Source: Magnetovibrio sp. PR-2 (GTDB lineage Bacteria; Pseudomonadota; Alphaproteobacteria; Rhodospirillales; Magnetovibrionaceae). From it: DNA of 64,000 bases. A model generated the notes under the pieces. That model was not told where the DNA came from. It was given only the letters and a program-made list of their open reading frames with translations, and searched no databases. Made by a program: the position numbers and the translations under genes. The DNA lies in assembly GCF_036689815.1 (NCBI RefSeq), contig NZ_JBAHUR010000009.1, positions 72,718-136,717 on the forward strand. Reading direction: 5' to 3'. Shown piece by piece: positions 52,473 through 60,773 of this stretch (its first letter is position 1; the number at the start of each line of letters is the position of its first letter).

Positions 52473-53906
52473 CTAGTGAACGGTGCACACCATGCACGGG
52501 TCGAAAGACCGCACCACGTGCTGGACTTGGACCGGAGATTTTTCGCTCTCATCCACTGCGGTGCCCGCCAAAGCGTGTTCCAAGGGACCGGGAATGCCCT
52601 GGCCGTCGCGCGGTGAGAAGTTCCACGTGGTGGGCGCAATAATTTGATAGTGCTGGATTTCGCCGCGCTTGACGCGCATCCAATGGCCGAGCGAGCCCCG
52701 CGCGGCCTCCACCAGACCGGCCCCCTCGCCATTGATGTCGTGAACATCTACGTCATCCACGCAGACAGGAGCGCTGGCTTCCATGTCACCGATCCAACTT
52801 TCCATAGATTGGATCAAGCGTGCACTTTCCACCATGCGGGCCAAAATGCGCACGAAGACGTTGGCCGGACCGGAGCCAATCAACGCGCTGATCAAGGGCT
52901 GGCCCGCCACCAATTGCCGCGCCACCGCGCCAACCTCGACGGGTTGGCTGTCCACGCGTGCCGCTTTGCACCACGAATAGGCCCCTTCGCGATCGACAAA
53001 CGGTTGGGTGTCGCCTTGGGCAGGGTGGGCTTTGTCACCCATGACCCAGGCATGGGCCGGGTCCTCGTCAAAGCTGTCGGGTTTAAGGTCTTGCAACACA
53101 CCGCCATCCATGACGCCCGAACGCCACAAATTGGCGTCTTGCAAATGGTAGGCGCCAAAGCTCATAAACCGAGCGTAACCTTGGCCTAAGTCCGCCAAGC
53201 CTAAGTCATCAACCAATGTCATGAACCGGGCGAGATCGCCGCCTTTCACCCGGTTGAGATCGTCCAGCGTGCTCAAGCCCGCCATCTCTTCAACCGTGCA
53301 GCCGAACACGTTGCTTTCCAAAAACACCCGCGTGTCGGCAATCACAGAACGCACACGGATCAAGTCGCTCACATCCGGAGAACGCGTCAATCCCCCCGGT
53401 TGAATAGCCAAACTGTGCGGCCACTTGCCCGCCAAAATGCCGGTGATGTGCAACAAACGCGCCCGGGCCTTGAGCCACTGGGCAGCCCCCGTTCCTGCGT
53501 TGGCACAAAATCGCTGTTCAATGTCGCCATACCAAGACTTTTCTGCGTACACTTTGCGCGCAAAGTCCGGCATGAAAAACAGATAAAAGTGCGTGAGATG
53601 ATCCGACAGGTTTTCCGCCGCATGCACCAAGTTGACGCCAAGCTGGCCGTTGGGCTCTGGCGTGATGCCAAACGCTTCGCTCAACGCCTGGGCACTGGCG
53701 ACGGACTGCGACACCGAACAAATGCCGCAGATGCGCGGCGTGATGGACAAAGCATCCAACGCCGGACGGCCTTGCAGAATTTGTTCAAAGCCGCGAAACA
53801 TGGACGCATTGACGTGGGCCTCTTTGACCAGCCCGGCGTCGATATCCAAAGTGACTTCCAAGTCGCCCTCAACGCGGTTGAAGGGGCCAATGATGCGTTT
53901 TGTCAT
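52473..53906 (-). CDS. hupV: H2-sensing regulatory hydrogenase large subunit (HupV/HoxC)
   Basis: NiFe large subunit of the regulatory (sensor) hydrogenase. It is 477 residues with the metal motifs ITPRICGICSVSQSVASAQ and FDPCMVCTVH. The protein ends directly after the last His, with no cleavable C-terminal peptide, as known for HupV/HoxC. A Gln is found where catalytic enzymes have His in the L1 motif (RICGICSVSQ), another feature of the sensor family. It overlaps hupU by 4 bases. It signals to HupT. Confidence 0.94.
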   Translation of the reverse strand: MTKRIIGPFNRVEGDLEVTLDIDAGLVKEAHVNASMFRGFEQILQGRPALDALSITPRICGICSVSQSVASAQALSEAFGITPEPNGQLGVNLVHAAENLSDHLTHFYLFFMPDFARKVYAEKSWYGDIEQRFCANAGTGAAQWLKARARLLHITGILAGKWPHSLAIQPGGLTRSPDVSDLIRVRSVIADTRVFLESNVFGCTVEEMAGLSTLDDLNRVKGGDLARFMTLVDDLGLADLGQGYARFMSFGAYHLQDANLWRSGVMDGGVLQDLKPDSFDEDPAHAWVMGDKAHPAQGDTQPFVDREGAYSWCKAARVDSQPVEVGAVARQLVAGQPLISALIGSGPANVFVRILARMVESARLIQSMESWIGDMEASAPVCVDDVDVHDINGEGAGLVEAARGSLGHWMRVKRGEIQHYQIIAPTTWNFSPRDGQGIPGPLEHALAGTAVDESEKSPVQVQHVVRSFDPCMVCTVH

Positions 53907-54904
53907 TCGTCATCCCTTTTACGAGCAGGCGGCACCACCACATGGTCGGAGCGTGCGTTCGATTGCACACGTTTCGGCGTCGCCGATTTCGATAGGGCCG
54001 CCAACGCCATGAACCAAGCCTTGGGCATATCCAAGGGCAAGCCCACCGGAATGCCTGCGCGCTTGGCCGTGCGTTGGAATGCCGCGGGAGGATTTTCGAA
54101 CCCGGCTGATGTGCAACCAATGCACGGGAAACCCGCGTCAGGGCAGCCGCCTTTGGACCCGTTCCAAGAGCGCAAGTTGCAATCTCCCACCGCTTGGGTG
54201 GCTTTGCAGCCTAAGTTTTCCATCAAACAGCCCAGGAAAGAAAACTGAGAGGCACTGGCTTTGAATTCGTAATATTCGTTGCGCGAACACCCGTGGTGCG
54301 CCAAGTGGTCGGCGAAGAAACGGGGACGCCCGCTGATGTCCAACTGATCTTTGTTCAACCCCACCGTCGCCAACAGGCTCAAAGTTTCCGAAATCCAGTC
54401 GGGATGGGGCGCACAACCGGAAATGTTGACCACCGGCAGGCCACCTTTGGAGACAAAATCTCGCCCCAGCAAACCGCCTTCTTCTGCCCCTTCGTACTGC
54501 AAACCACACGCATCCGTTGGGTTGGCGCTGGCTGCGGGGATGCCGCCAAATGCCGCACACGTGCCAACGGCCACAACATAACGCGCGTGGCGCGCCAAAT
54601 CTTCAATCCAGGCTGAATACGGCCGGTCCGTACCCGACATCATTTGGAATTTTCCGGTGCCCCCGGGACCGCGCAACACCGAACCCTCGACACATAAAGC
54701 GTCCAGCGTTTGCGTCCCGTTCACGACCGACTGCAAGATGTCGAGAGCTTCTTCGCCACTTTCTTCACTGATGGCCGGATGCCACAAGACGTTCACATCA
54801 AAGGCTTTCAGAGCGGCCATCAAGCCACGGTCTTCGGCGGTCAAGGCCGACATGGTGCAGCCCCCGCAACTCCCTGCTTGCAGCCAGATGATGTTGAAGC
54901 TCAC
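53903..54904 (-). CDS. hupU: H2-sensing regulatory hydrogenase small subunit (HupU/HoxB)
   Basis: Iron-sulfur small subunit, 333 residues, with no Tat signal (starts MSFNIIWLQAGSCGGCTMSAL), so it stays cytoplasmic. The proximal cluster Cys pair is intact (GSCGGCT), with GTCAAFGGIP and SGCAPHPDW; the distal/medial Cys are in HHGCSRNEYYEF, FSFLGCLMENLGCKA and GFPCIGCTSAGFENP. The C-terminal ~60 residues extend beyond the cluster region, as in HupU/HoxB. It forms a pair with HupV for H2 sensing. Confidence 0.94.
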   Translation of the reverse strand: MSFNIIWLQAGSCGGCTMSALTAEDRGLMAALKAFDVNVLWHPAISEESGEEALDILQSVVNGTQTLDALCVEGSVLRGPGGTGKFQMMSGTDRPYSAWIEDLARHARYVVAVGTCAAFGGIPAASANPTDACGLQYEGAEEGGLLGRDFVSKGGLPVVNISGCAPHPDWISETLSLLATVGLNKDQLDISGRPRFFADHLAHHGCSRNEYYEFKASASQFSFLGCLMENLGCKATQAVGDCNLRSWNGSKGGCPDAGFPCIGCTSAGFENPPAAFQRTAKRAGIPVGLPLDMPKAWFMALAALSKSATPKRVQSNARSDHVVVPPARKRDDE

Positions 54905-54905
54905 G

Positions 54906-55247
54906 CTATTCGACCTCCAACTCTTTGACCCGCATGTCTTCGCCTTCGGTGACGATCAAACGATGCCCGCCACATTTGGGGCAGCCTGCGACACGATCGG
55001 CGATTTCGACCTGTTCGACACAGTCGTCACACCACGCTTGGCCAGGCGGGCGCAGGATTTCCAGCTTCGCCCCTTCGGCCAAGGTGCCCTTGGTCACGGC
55101 TTCAAAACAAAACGAGATGGCTTCAGGGTCCACGTGGGACAGTTGGCCGATTTCCAGCCACACACACAGAACCTTTTTGAAGTTTTGCGTTTTGGCATTG
55201 TCTTCTAAAATTTGCACCATACCCTCGGCCAGGGACATTTCATGCAT
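54906..55247 (-). CDS. hypA: hydrogenase nickel incorporation protein HypA/HybF
   Basis: Zinc/nickel metallochaperone of 113 residues. It starts MHEMSLAEGMVQILEDN, with His2 as Ni ligand, and has the zinc Cys pairs WCDDCVEQV and GCPKCGGHRL. It delivers nickel together with HypB. It lies 1 base upstream of hupU. The E. coli hyb operon has its HypA homologue (HybF) in the same relative place. Confidence 0.95.
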   Translation of the reverse strand: MHEMSLAEGMVQILEDNAKTQNFKKVLCVWLEIGQLSHVDPEAISFCFEAVTKGTLAEGAKLEILRPPGQAWCDDCVEQVEIADRVAGCPKCGGHRLIVTEGEDMRVKELEVE

Positions 55248-55325
55248 GCGAAAACCTCACGTTAAAGTGCCTACCTTCACTTATAGCGCTCATGATGCGT
55301 TTTGGAAAATGAACAAATCGCGCGT

Positions 55326-55967
55326 TTAAGCGTTTGCGTTGGGTCCTGCACTGTTGCGCACGCCACCGCTCAAGAAACTGCGGCGGCTCAATTCTTTGGG
55401 ACCGGATTGTTCTTTGGCAAGGGTTGCGGCACCGTCAACGGGTGCGTCCGCGCACTTGGAAGACGCACACTTGGCCGCGACCAACTCTTCTTCCTTGATG
55501 GCGTCCATATCTTCACCAGACAGGAACTTTTTGAAGCGTTTTTCATCCAGGCTGTTTTCTGGGTCCGGATTTTCCACCATCAAAACTTCCATAAACGCCG
55601 TGGCGCTCGCCTGTGCGTGGGGGTGGTGTTCGAACTCGTGCATGGGGGAATAGATGGCATAGCCGTAATAGGGCCCCACGCCTTCGATTTCGTTGGCAAG
55701 ACATTCATATTCGCGCGCCGGGAACGGGAATTCTTTTTTGGTGCCGACTTTGTCGTTCGACCAGTCTTCGTCGGCGCGCGGGAACACCAAAAGCGTCATC
55801 AGCCACGGTGTGGTAATGACGCCAACGATGCGACCGTCATGTTCGGTAAAGCCAATGGCTTCAACCTCTAACACCGGATTTTCGATGGGCAGGCCTTTGA
55901 GGCTGTTGTCATAGATCGCCTGAAAGGCTTTTTGAACGTCTGCAGACAGTTGTTCCGGCGTTGTCAT
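55326..55967 (-). CDS. hybE: HybE/HupJ-family hydrogenase assembly chaperone
   Basis: A 213-residue chaperone of the HybE family, which binds the Tat signal of the small subunit during assembly. It matches FQAIYDNSLKGLPIENP, GVITTPWLMTLLVFPRADED, KEFPFPAREYECLANEIEGVG and YSPMHEFEHHPHAQASA. The C-terminal ~50 residues are variable, Cys containing (AAKCASSKCADAP), and end in a twin-arginine-like motif SRRSFLSGG at about residue 194. This tail motif is unexpected in a cytoplasmic chaperone. It begins 12 bases after the HypC/HybG gene. Confidence 0.85.
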   Translation of the reverse strand: MTTPEQLSADVQKAFQAIYDNSLKGLPIENPVLEVEAIGFTEHDGRIVGVITTPWLMTLLVFPRADEDWSNDKVGTKKEFPFPAREYECLANEIEGVGPYYGYAIYSPMHEFEHHPHAQASATAFMEVLMVENPDPENSLDEKRFKKFLSGEDMDAIKEEELVAAKCASSKCADAPVDGAATLAKEQSGPKELSRRSFLSGGVRNSAGPNANA

Positions 55968-55979
55968 AGCTGAACCCTC

Positions 55980-56267
55980 TTAGGTGTTTTTGTTGGCTTG
56001 GTCGCCCAGGCCGGGGAAGTATTGGTCGATGTCGACGTTGTCATTGCCGCTCATGATCTCGCTGAGACCTTCCAGCGCCAAGTTCATGTCTTTGGCCTGT
56101 TGTTCCGTCAGAACCTCGCGGGCGGAGCCCAAAAAGTTCAAGACCCACGTGCCAACGGGCTGCTCGCCGATCAACATCATGTTGACCTCGACCACGCCGT
56201 TACGGCCTTCTGCGCGCGAGACGAACTCGCCGCTTTCCACGATTTTAACGGGTGCACCGATGCACAT
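55980..56267 (-). CDS. hybG: HypC/HupF/HybG-family chaperone
   Basis: A 95-residue HypC family protein starting MCIGAPVKIVESGEFVSRAEG with the essential Cys2, then VGTWVLNFLGSAREVL. The C-terminus is longer than HypC (EGLSEIMSGNDNVDIDQYFPGLG), like HupF, a chaperone for the large subunit. The symbol follows the position in the E. coli hyb operon, though HupF is an equal choice. It lies between the protease and hybE genes. Confidence 0.85.
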   Translation of the reverse strand: MCIGAPVKIVESGEFVSRAEGRNGVVEVNMMLIGEQPVGTWVLNFLGSAREVLTEQQAKDMNLALEGLSEIMSGNDNVDIDQYFPGLGDQANKNT

Positions 56268-56286
56268 ATTTCACAAAACCTTAAAG

Positions 56287-56325
56287 CCCTAAGAGGCCGT
56301 TAGGGTCTTCGATTTACGAAGACCC
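56287..56325. other. overlapping hairpins between hybD and hybG
   Basis: GGGTCTTCG-ATTTA-CGAAGACCC (56303-56325) is a perfect 9-bp hairpin. CCCTAA-N7-TTAGGG (56287-56305) is a 6-bp hairpin that shares the GGG triplet with it, so the two cannot form at once. No T-run follows, so this is a likely RNA processing or stability element inside the operon rather than a terminator. Confidence 0.55.
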
Positions 56326-56333
56326 GTCAAGCC

Positions 56334-56915
56334 TCAAGCTTGAGCGTCCATATTGGCTTCATATTCGGCCTGACCGGCCCAGTAACACGGCAACGCTTCT
56401 GCGCGCTCGGTCACGTCAATGCCAATGTCTCTCAACTCTTTGACCAGTTGAACCACCATGTCATCCAAGCCGGCTTGAGCTTCGGGGCTCAGTCCCAACT
56501 TGTTTTCCAAGTGGTGCGGAACCATGCCGACGATGGTGATGTGCTCGGGACTTTGGCCTTGCAACGCCAACAGCGCCAACAAGTCCGACAGCCCCAACTG
56601 GTGATTGGACAGTTTGGTTTTAAAGAACTGCGGCACCTGTTCATCGGCGATGCGCACGATGGTCCCGGCCGCAGCGCCTGTGTTGATGGCGTCAGCAACA
56701 ATCAGGTGCTTCACGCCGCGCATGGGCTCCAACAATTCGGTGCCCGTGGTGCCGCCGTCCATCAAATCCACCACACGATCGTCGGTGGATTTGATGTCAT
56801 AGCGGCTTTCCAGCTCTTCGACGGCTCTCACCCCGATGCCTTCATCCTGCATCAGCACGTTACCCATGCCAATGACCAGGACGTCGGCGTCGACGTATGC
56901 GCTAAAGCCAGCCAT
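56334..56915 (-). CDS. hybD: hydrogenase maturation protease HybD
   Basis: Endopeptidase that removes the C-terminal peptide of the large subunit after NiFe-site assembly. The 193 residues show IGMGNVLMQDEGIGVRAVEEL (Ni-binding Glu), DLMDGGTTGTELL (Asp) and TKLSNHQLGLSDLLALL (His), matching HybD in order. It starts 1 base after the hybC stop. Its target is the HybC tail (see hybC). Confidence 0.94.
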   Translation of the reverse strand: MAGFSAYVDADVLVIGMGNVLMQDEGIGVRAVEELESRYDIKSTDDRVVDLMDGGTTGTELLEPMRGVKHLIVADAINTGAAAGTIVRIADEQVPQFFKTKLSNHQLGLSDLLALLALQGQSPEHITIVGMVPHHLENKLGLSPEAQAGLDDMVVQLVKELRDIGIDVTERAEALPCYWAGQAEYEANMDAQA

Positions 56916-56916
56916 C

Positions 56917-58620
56917 TTAAAGCGCCTTCACTTTCACGATTTCGTTCTCTTCGGTGTCGACCATGTGGATCGCACACGCGATGCACGGATCGAACGAGTG
57001 AACGGTACGCAGAACTTCCAGCGGGTTTTCCGGATCGGCCACGGGGTTGTCCATCAATGACATCTCGTAAGGACCCGGTTGACCGTCGCTGTCGCGCGGC
57101 CCGGCGTTCCATGTGGAGGGCACCACCGCCTGGTAGTTCTTGATCTTGGCGTCTTCGATAACGACCCAGTGCGAAAGCGTGCCGCGGGGTGCCTCGTGGA
57201 AACCAAAGCCTTCGATTTCGCCTTTCGGGAAGACCGGAGCGTTGAAGGTATCCGTGTCACCCGAAGCAACGTTTTCGACCAACTTGGTCCACTGATCGTT
57301 CAAGACGTCCAACATCACCGCGCAACGGATGGCGCGCGCCGCGTGGCGACCGATGGTGGAGTTCATGGCTGACAGCGGAACTTCGGGGATCTTGGCAACC
57401 GCCTTGATGGTGCCGACCGCTTCGTTCAAGTACTTGGTGTAGCGCGGCTCGCCTGCGGCAACGTTGGTGAGAACGTTGGCCAAGGGGCCCACCTCTGCAC
57501 GTTTGCCGTAGAACGTCGGTGCTTTAACCCACGAGTATTTACCTTCGTCTTGGAAGTCGGTGTACTGCGGGTTGGTTTCACCTTTGAACGGATGAAGCGG
57601 CTGATCGCCTTCGTACCAAGAGTGCTTGGAACTTTCGGCCACACCGTCACGGAAGTACGGATCGTTGAAGTTCTCGATCTTGCGGAAGGTCGAGAAGTCG
57701 CCGTTTTCAATGAAGCCACCCATGGTGTCGAACACGGTGCCCTTGGTGTCTTGCGGACAATCGGGGACGGACAGGTAGTTGGTGACGCCGCCACCGACCG
57801 TCGTCCAATCCAGATAGAACGCACCAATGGCCGGAACGTCGGACATGTAGACGGACTTCACAAAGTGTTCCAGCTTGTCGATGAAACCTTTGATCAGCAT
57901 CAAGCGTTCGATGTTCAACACAGACGGTGCGTCGTGGCTGATGGAGTTGGAAATACCACCCACCGCGACGTTTTGAATGTGCGGGCTTTTGCCGCCCAAG
58001 ATGGCCACGATCTTGTTGCAATGGTTTTGGATGTCCAAAGCCTGCAGATAGTGAGCAACCGCCATCAGGTTCACTTCTGGCGGAAGCTTCATGGCCGGGT
58101 GTCCCCAAAAACCACTGGCAAACGGGCCCAGTTGGCCGGTCTTCACAAACGCGGCCAAGCGTTCTTTGACTGCGGTCATTTCATGCACGCCATTGCCGGA
58201 CCAGTCCGACAGGCTTTCGGCGAGCTTCGCGGTTGCAGCCGGATCGGCGTCCAGTGCGGACACAACGTCCACCCAGTCCACAGCGGACAGGTGATAGAAG
58301 TGCACGATGTGATCTTGGATCGCGTGTGCGGTCTGGATGATGTTACGCACCAACTGGGCGTTCACCGGGATTTCCATTTGCAACGCATTTTCAACGGCAC
58401 GCACAGATGTAATGGCGTGCACCGTGGTGCACACACCACAGAAGCGTTGAGTGTAGGTCCAGGCTTCGCGCGGGTCGCGGCCCACCAGGATCTTTTCAAT
58501 GCCACGCCACATTTGGCCGGACGACCAGGCTTTGGTCACTTTTCCCTCATCAACTTCCACATCGATACGAAGGTGGCCTTCAATCCGGGTAATGGGGTCA
58601 ACGGTAATACGAGTAGTCAC
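56917..58620 (-). CDS. hybC: [NiFe] hydrogenase large subunit (Hyb-type)
   Basis: Catalytic large subunit, 567 residues, carrying the NiFe site. Motifs: TRIEGHLRIDVEVDEG at the N-terminus, RFCGVCTTVHAITSVRAVENAL (first Cys pair), and FDPCIACAIH (second Cys pair). The C-terminus continues beyond that His by about 15 residues (MVDTEENEIVKVKAL), which the HybD protease is expected to remove. Oxidises H2 at the periplasmic side after co-export with HybO. It lies 24 bases downstream of hybB. Confidence 0.97.
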   Translation of the reverse strand: MTTRITVDPITRIEGHLRIDVEVDEGKVTKAWSSGQMWRGIEKILVGRDPREAWTYTQRFCGVCTTVHAITSVRAVENALQMEIPVNAQLVRNIIQTAHAIQDHIVHFYHLSAVDWVDVVSALDADPAATAKLAESLSDWSGNGVHEMTAVKERLAAFVKTGQLGPFASGFWGHPAMKLPPEVNLMAVAHYLQALDIQNHCNKIVAILGGKSPHIQNVAVGGISNSISHDAPSVLNIERLMLIKGFIDKLEHFVKSVYMSDVPAIGAFYLDWTTVGGGVTNYLSVPDCPQDTKGTVFDTMGGFIENGDFSTFRKIENFNDPYFRDGVAESSKHSWYEGDQPLHPFKGETNPQYTDFQDEGKYSWVKAPTFYGKRAEVGPLANVLTNVAAGEPRYTKYLNEAVGTIKAVAKIPEVPLSAMNSTIGRHAARAIRCAVMLDVLNDQWTKLVENVASGDTDTFNAPVFPKGEIEGFGFHEAPRGTLSHWVVIEDAKIKNYQAVVPSTWNAGPRDSDGQPGPYEMSLMDNPVADPENPLEVLRTVHSFDPCIACAIHMVDTEENEIVKVKAL

Positions 58621-58644
58621 GATTTCTCTCCTTAACCGAACTTC

Positions 58645-59784
58645 TTAGGCTTGTTCGCTGCGATGCAGGACAGGCAAGGTTTTGACAATGATCAGGTAGA
58701 TCATGATTTCAAATGCAATAACGCCAAGGGTCACCATAATTTCAGGACCGGACGGGAAGTAGCTGAAGCCGGCCCCCGGGTCGTAAGTGAACAAAAAGGC
58801 GTTGAAACGATAGAGCGATCCGGCAAACAACATGGCTGTTGCCGCAATCACCAATTTTGCCGGGCTTTGATTGTGCGCCGGAGACATGATGATAACCGCT
58901 GGAAGGATGAACAGAGCCATCTCAATGATGAACAAGATGCTGGACATATCGCCCGCAAAGATCAGGCCAAGCTTGCCCTGAGAGCCCAAGATGACCAAAC
59001 GGATCACCACGAACGCCGCCATCAAACCGACAGCCACTTTGCCCAAGACCGACAACAAAGGCGTTTCATCCGAACCGCCGAAGCTGACGCGTGCCAATGA
59101 GGCTTCGTAGATGACAATGGAATAGCCCATGATCATCGCCGTGATCACCGCCAACAAGGGTTGGAAGTGAACCACTTGCCAGAGCGGATCGACTTTGTAG
59201 CCCATGATAATGAGCATGGAGCCAAGCGAGCTTTGGTGCATGGTCGGCAACAACAACCCGAGCGCGATGAAGAAGAACAAGACTTTGTCCAAAACCTTCA
59301 ACAAGCCCTTCGCGCCGATGCGCTCCAAGAACGCAGGCGAAAATTCGATGATCAACACGATGATGTAGAGCGAAACACACAGGCCCACTTCCAACATCAC
59401 GGAGTTGAAGTTCCAGTTCCACGGCAACAAGATGTTATAGAACTGCCACCAGCGGCCCATGTCGAAGATGGCGCCAAAGCCGCCTAAGGCATAACCCGCC
59501 AAGCTCGCCAACAAGGCCGGACGCACCAACGGGTGGTACTTGCCTTTGTTGAAGACGTAGACCGTGAACGCCAAAGCATAACCGCCACAGGCGAGGCCCG
59601 TGCCGATGATGACGTCATAGACAACCCAGATGCCCCAGGGATAACCGCTGTTGATGTTGGCAACAGCCCCCATGCCATCGGTGAAGCGTTCCACCATGAA
59701 ATACAAGCTGATGATGAACACCGTGAAGAAGAACAGGAAGGCCGGCGTGAGGATGCGACCCCCTAAAGGTTTAAACGCACTCAT
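58645..59784 (-). CDS. hybB: hydrogenase membrane subunit HybB (NrfD family)
   Basis: Integral membrane quinone-linked subunit, 379 residues with about ten helices (LTPAFLFFFTVFIISLYFMV, GIWVVYDVIIGTGLACGGYAL, VVIRLVILGSQ). NrfD/HybB-type; it has no haem-binding need and passes electrons with HybA to quinone. It overlaps hybA by 4 bases. Its presence, instead of a HupC cytochrome b, marks the enzyme as Hyb-type. Confidence 0.93.
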   Translation of the reverse strand: MSAFKPLGGRILTPAFLFFFTVFIISLYFMVERFTDGMGAVANINSGYPWGIWVVYDVIIGTGLACGGYALAFTVYVFNKGKYHPLVRPALLASLAGYALGGFGAIFDMGRWWQFYNILLPWNWNFNSVMLEVGLCVSLYIIVLIIEFSPAFLERIGAKGLLKVLDKVLFFFIALGLLLPTMHQSSLGSMLIIMGYKVDPLWQVVHFQPLLAVITAMIMGYSIVIYEASLARVSFGGSDETPLLSVLGKVAVGLMAAFVVIRLVILGSQGKLGLIFAGDMSSILFIIEMALFILPAVIIMSPAHNQSPAKLVIAATAMLFAGSLYRFNAFLFTYDPGAGFSYFPSGPEIMVTLGVIAFEIMIYLIIVKTLPVLHRSEQA

Positions 59785-60761
59785 TGCTCGCCTCCTTCAT
59801 CGCTATCAGCGTTGCGTTTCACGACGAAGCTAAGCCCCGCCAAAGCAACCGCCGGAAGCGCCAAGTAGCTGTATAAGGTATGCTGAACACCTTCGGAAAC
59901 GGACGCGTAAGACCGTTCTTCCAAAGGCGGCATGCCAAGTTTGTCAAACGAGACAGCGGAAATGTGCATGACATTGGTGCCGCCAGCTTCCTTTTCGCCC
60001 CAGACATGGTCTTTGTAGTCCGGAACGGCTTTTTCGTGGTAGCTGTCGGGCTTGCTGAGATCGCCCATCGGGTAGTTGTAGGTTTCGCCCGGTTTTAGCG
60101 CCGTGCGTTTCTTGGCTTCCGCTAATAAGGCATCGCGCGTCCCGAACAAGGTCGCACCCGTAGGACAGACTTCAGCACAGCCGGTCATCTGACCATTGTC
60201 AATGCGCTCCACACCTTTTTGGTTACACATCTGGCATTTGTTGATCTGACCAAACGTTTCATCATATTCAAACTGCGGAACGTTGTATGGGCATGCCGTC
60301 ATACAGGTCCGACAGCCAATGCAGGCGTCCGGATTGTACGTCACGATGCCGGTACGGTTTTGACGTTCCAGCGCGGTGACGGGACACGCCGAAACGCAGC
60401 CCGGATCGACACAGTGCATACAGCTGCGCTTTTCGAACGCGAAGCCGTTTTTCTCTGCGTCTTTATATTTACCGTTGCCGTCTTTGTAGATCTTGATGAC
60501 GTTCAACGTATCACCGCTGAGATCGGACGCGGAATCGTAGTAATCCGCACCATCGCGGTAGGTCGGCTCCATGCCGTTGACTTCTTTACACTTGTACACA
60601 CAAGCCTTGCAGCCCACACACAGTGTGGAGTCATACAGCATCCCGACGGCTTCTTCGGCGGGCTCCAAATTGGGGCGCGCCTCGGCCTCACTCACGACCC
60701 CTGCCGTGCCGCACAAAGCGGCGGCACCGAGGCCACTTTTTAGGAAATCTCTCCGTTTCAT
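59781..60761 (-). CDS. hybA: hydrogenase iron-sulfur subunit HybA
   Basis: Periplasmic ferredoxin-type electron carrier, 326 residues. A Tat signal MKRRDFLKSGLGAAALCG is followed by four Cys clusters (LCVGCKACVYKC, SCMHCVDPGCVSACP, ACIGCRTCMTACP, KCQMCNQKGV with CAEVCP). A C-terminal membrane helix (LYSYLALPAVALAGLSFVV) anchors it. It links HybO to HybB. It lies 12 bases after hybO. Confidence 0.95.
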   Translation of the reverse strand: MKRRDFLKSGLGAAALCGTAGVVSEAEARPNLEPAEEAVGMLYDSTLCVGCKACVYKCKEVNGMEPTYRDGADYYDSASDLSGDTLNVIKIYKDGNGKYKDAEKNGFAFEKRSCMHCVDPGCVSACPVTALERQNRTGIVTYNPDACIGCRTCMTACPYNVPQFEYDETFGQINKCQMCNQKGVERIDNGQMTGCAEVCPTGATLFGTRDALLAEAKKRTALKPGETYNYPMGDLSKPDSYHEKAVPDYKDHVWGEKEAGGTNVMHISAVSFDKLGMPPLEERSYASVSEGVQHTLYSYLALPAVALAGLSFVVKRNADSDEGGEQ

Positions 60762-60773
60762 GAGATCACTCCC

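Noticed and set aside
57550-58635. 361-codon plus-strand frame opposite hybC
   Set aside because: Antisense to a hydrogenase large subunit with all motifs; composition is shadow-like.
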